Shown here piece after piece: positions 40,831-42,695 of a DNA stretch of 42,695 nt; the stretch's first letter is position 1, and each line of letters starts with the position of its first letter. The stretch covers positions 1 through 42,695 of the forward strand of contig JAXJTE010000191.1 of assembly GCA_036309765.1 (NCBI GenBank), written 5' to 3'. This DNA is from Caryophanon sp036309765. GTDB lineage: Bacteria > Bacillota > Bacilli > Bacillales_A > Planococcaceae. Made by a program: the position numbers and the translations under genes. Under the pieces are notes generated by a model, which was given only the letters and a program-made list of their open reading frames with translations, made no database searches and was not told the DNA's origin.

Positions 40831-42471
40831 TTAATCAATGACTGATTTGCGCACGTAGCCTTCATCGTAGCGCCCTGAATCGGAAATAATGGCTCTCCAG
40901 CTACCGGACGCTGATTTATGCGCTGTGACGAATTGTCCGTGTGCTGCATCGATTGTGTAAATGACTTGTTCATCATTTTTTTGCGCGTACACGTCGAGAC
41001 GATTGTTTTGCTCTAAAATGTCGTCATTGACGCGCGTAATGTTATAACGTTCAAAATCTTTTCCACCGAGTGCGCGGTCAATTCGGTACGCATGCCCTGC
41101 TGCTTTTGCTCCCCAGAACTGATCGGATGCATAGCGCACGTTCACGCCTTGTACTTTATTGCCAAAATACGCACCGTGCGCATACCCGGCACCTGGTGGA
41201 ATGTAGTTTTTGTTTAAAAATTGTCCTGCTAACTCTAACACATTTCCTTCAATCGATGAAAATGTTTTGTTCGCTGGATTTTCATCAAACACGTACAAAC
41301 CGAATAAATTGTTGTACGTTTGTGCATGGTTACTCATACCGTAGTCGCTTTCATGCTGCGCAAGCGCTAAAATAAGCAGCGCGTTCACATGCAGCTCCTG
41401 CTCGACTTTCTTTAACACCGTACCTAAGCCGAGCAGCTTTGATTTCGTCGCAGCGTCGGCATATTTACCACCTTGCTGCTGTCGCTCCTCTAGCATTTCG
41501 ACAATATACGCATCGAGCTGCTCAGCGCTGTACGACGTCGTAGAGCGCATCGATAAAAACTGGAAATACGTCGGTGCATCGCCTACATGCTCGCCGTCTT
41601 CATCGTAAAACGTATGACCGTCATCGCTGTAGTAACGCTTACCTTGTCGTAAAAATGACGGCGCATCACTTACCGCAAATGACGATGTGTGATCGTAACG
41701 ATAATGGCGTACGTGAAACACTAATTGCCCATCCTCGACTGTGTAATGCGTGCGCTCCATATAAAACGGCACGTACGTCACGTCGTCTGGCTCCATGTAA
41801 AACACTTCATTTGCCGCAAGTACTTTTATGTACGACGCTGTTTTTTCAAGCAGTCGTAGCTCCGAGCTACCTGCTACATATGTCGCAGCGTCCGTCAAAG
41901 CATCGTCGCGATAAAGTTTTGTAATGCCTTGCATCGTCGTGATGACAAGCCCTTGCCCATCTGGAATGACAATCGCTTCATCATAATCAAACAGCACTGT
42001 CTCCTCTGTCATAACAGCGTCTGCTTCCTCACGTGACATAAACATCCCAATTATTTCTATTTTACCATCAACCCACTGTTCTACGCGATAGCGCATCGGA
42101 ACATTATATTTTTTTTCATAATCCGACGCGACAAGTGGCTGCCCACCTATCGTCAGCACGTTCGATGTAATTGTTAATGTGTAGTGCCCTACTGGAAATC
42201 CTTGCTCTGGCGGTGAGATGTGTAGCTCAAGGCGATCGTCGCTCAATGTGACGTTGCGCTCGGCCACTTCGCCTGATTCATGCACAAGCATCACCCGCTC
42301 GTCTGTAATCGATGTGGCATCGATCGGTGTATGAAACGGTATTGTAATTGTTTCATCTGGCTTGATGTTCGTTATGTCCTCCTCTTTTTCCACCGCTTCT
42401 TGCTGTTCGTTTGTCGTACAGCCAGCGAGCAGTAAAACGATACATAACGTTAGCCAATGTAATGTACGCAT
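40831..42471 (-). CDS. Glucosaminidase-domain lipoprotein, paralogue of the downstream gene
   Basis: A 546-residue protein with a lipoprotein signal: hydrophobic 8-16 and lipobox LLAGC, C18 lipidated and kept on the outer face of the membrane. After a linker rich in E and D there is one Ig-like module (about 38-125, FPVGHYTLTITSN), a middle part (about 127-300) matching the paralogue, and the C-terminal glucosaminidase domain (about 315-500) with E374 in AQHESDYGMS and NNLFGLYV. AAGGAAG lies before the ATG. The downstream paralogue is secreted with two modules; here there is one and a lipid anchor. The anchored form could cut nascent glycan near the membrane, where the PBP works; that is inference. 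Confidence 0.87.
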   Translation of the reverse strand: MRTLHWLTLCIVLLLAGCTTNEQQEAVEKEEDITNIKPDETITIPFHTPIDATSITDERVMLVHESGEVAERNVTLSDDRLELHISPPEQGFPVGHYTLTITSNVLTIGGQPLVASDYEKKYNVPMRYRVEQWVDGKIEIIGMFMSREEADAVMTEETVLFDYDEAIVIPDGQGLVITTMQGITKLYRDDALTDAATYVAGSSELRLLEKTASYIKVLAANEVFYMEPDDVTYVPFYMERTHYTVEDGQLVFHVRHYRYDHTSSFAVSDAPSFLRQGKRYYSDDGHTFYDEDGEHVGDAPTYFQFLSMRSTTSYSAEQLDAYIVEMLEERQQQGGKYADAATKSKLLGLGTVLKKVEQELHVNALLILALAQHESDYGMSNHAQTYNNLFGLYVFDENPANKTFSSIEGNVLELAGQFLNKNYIPPGAGYAHGAYFGNKVQGVNVRYASDQFWGAKAAGHAYRIDRALGGKDFERYNITRVNDDILEQNNRLDVYAQKNDEQVIYTIDAAHGQFVTAHKSASGSWRAIISDSGRYDEGYVRKSVID

Positions 42472-42695
42472 ATGTCACTTCCTTTCTACTACATATAGTA
42501 ACGTAAATTTATTCGAAATGTTCATCGAAAACACGAACGTAATGATTTCGTAATAATTCACTAGCGTCGCGTAAATATTCACAAAATATTCTGTTTTCTT
42601 TATTTTAAGTTGAAGAAGAAAAACGAAGACACTTGAACAGAGGTAGTAAACATCCATTTTTTTACTATAACCTGTGACGAGTGCGACAGACGTGA

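Noticed and set aside
41574..41924. Long plus-strand frames inside minus-strand genes (also 8814-9197, 16265-16645, 30902-31345)
   Set aside because: All lie opposite strongly supported genes and lack ribosome sites; rich in H, L and R as expected for antisense frames.
42475..42657. A 60-codon minus-strand frame upstream of the lipoprotein gene
   Set aside because: It has no ribosome site, is AT-rich with low-complexity hydrophobic residues, and ends three bases before the lipoprotein start, inside its ribosome site. More likely the leader of that gene.

Overview
The window is a chromosomal, mostly housekeeping block from a low-GC Gram-positive bacterium of the Bacillales, most likely a Planococcaceae/Caryophanaceae relative (Solibacillus, Lysinibacillus, Kurthia or Caryophanon-like). 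The gene order follows the Bacillus subtilis phoR-phoP-mdh-icd-citZ-ytwI(fxsA)-pyk-pfkA-accA-accD-dnaE-ytqI(nrnA)-ytpI-ytoI-ytkL ... ytxK-tpx-yteJ-sppA-ytcI-thiI-nifZ-ezrA-hisJ-ytsP-rpsD-tyrS segment almost gene for gene. Strong AGGAGG ribosome sites, sigma-A promoters, a tyrosyl T-box leader and long intrinsic terminators all fit Bacillales. No tRNA, rRNA, CRISPR array, phage or insertion-sequence gene was seen.

Layout. 1-352: start of a membrane protein cut by the window edge. 616-6745 (all minus strand): PhoPR two-component system, then the TCA genes mdh, icd and citZ. 7145-10440: fxsA and the glycolytic pair pfkA-pyk. 10628-13087: a FadR-type regulator with accD and accA in one operon, headed by a striking double TGGTNNNACCA operator. 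13235-17655: dnaE (degenerate PHP domain, short C-terminus), nrnA and divergent ytpI. 17747-21827: ytoI, ytkL, an M24 peptidase and a universal stress protein. 21880-26998: ytxK, tpx, the sppA-yteJ pair and an acyl-CoA synthetase. 27333-31589: thiI-iscS (tRNA thiolation) and ezrA (FtsZ-ring regulator). 31701-33829 (plus strand): hisJ, a free methionine-R-sulfoxide reductase, and rpsD with a long leader. 34117-42471: tyrS with its T-box, a class A penicillin-binding protein, and two tandem paralogous glucosaminidases, one secreted and one a lipoprotein.

Functional themes. Central carbon flux (pfkA, pyk, citZ, icd, mdh) sits beside fatty-acid initiation (accDA plus its putative regulator). A second theme is envelope and division: PhoPR, FxsA, SppA/YteJ, EzrA, PBP1A and two glucosaminidases. 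Compared with B. subtilis (order recalled from memory), the block lacks ytrH, ytrI, ytfJ (gerW) and sspA, all sporulation or germination genes, and also ytvI, ytsJ, ytfI, ppnKB, braB, yttP and ackA. The consistent loss of sporulation genes suggests a lineage that does not form endospores, or has moved these genes elsewhere; this is inference.

I did not find a clearly new defence or mobile system. The most notable signals are the dual operator ahead of the fadR-like/accDA operon, the degenerate DnaE PHP domain, the shortened PhoR sensor, the tandem glucosaminidases, several unexplained intergenic hairpins, and foldback repeat remnants at 22884-22940 and 33919-34022.
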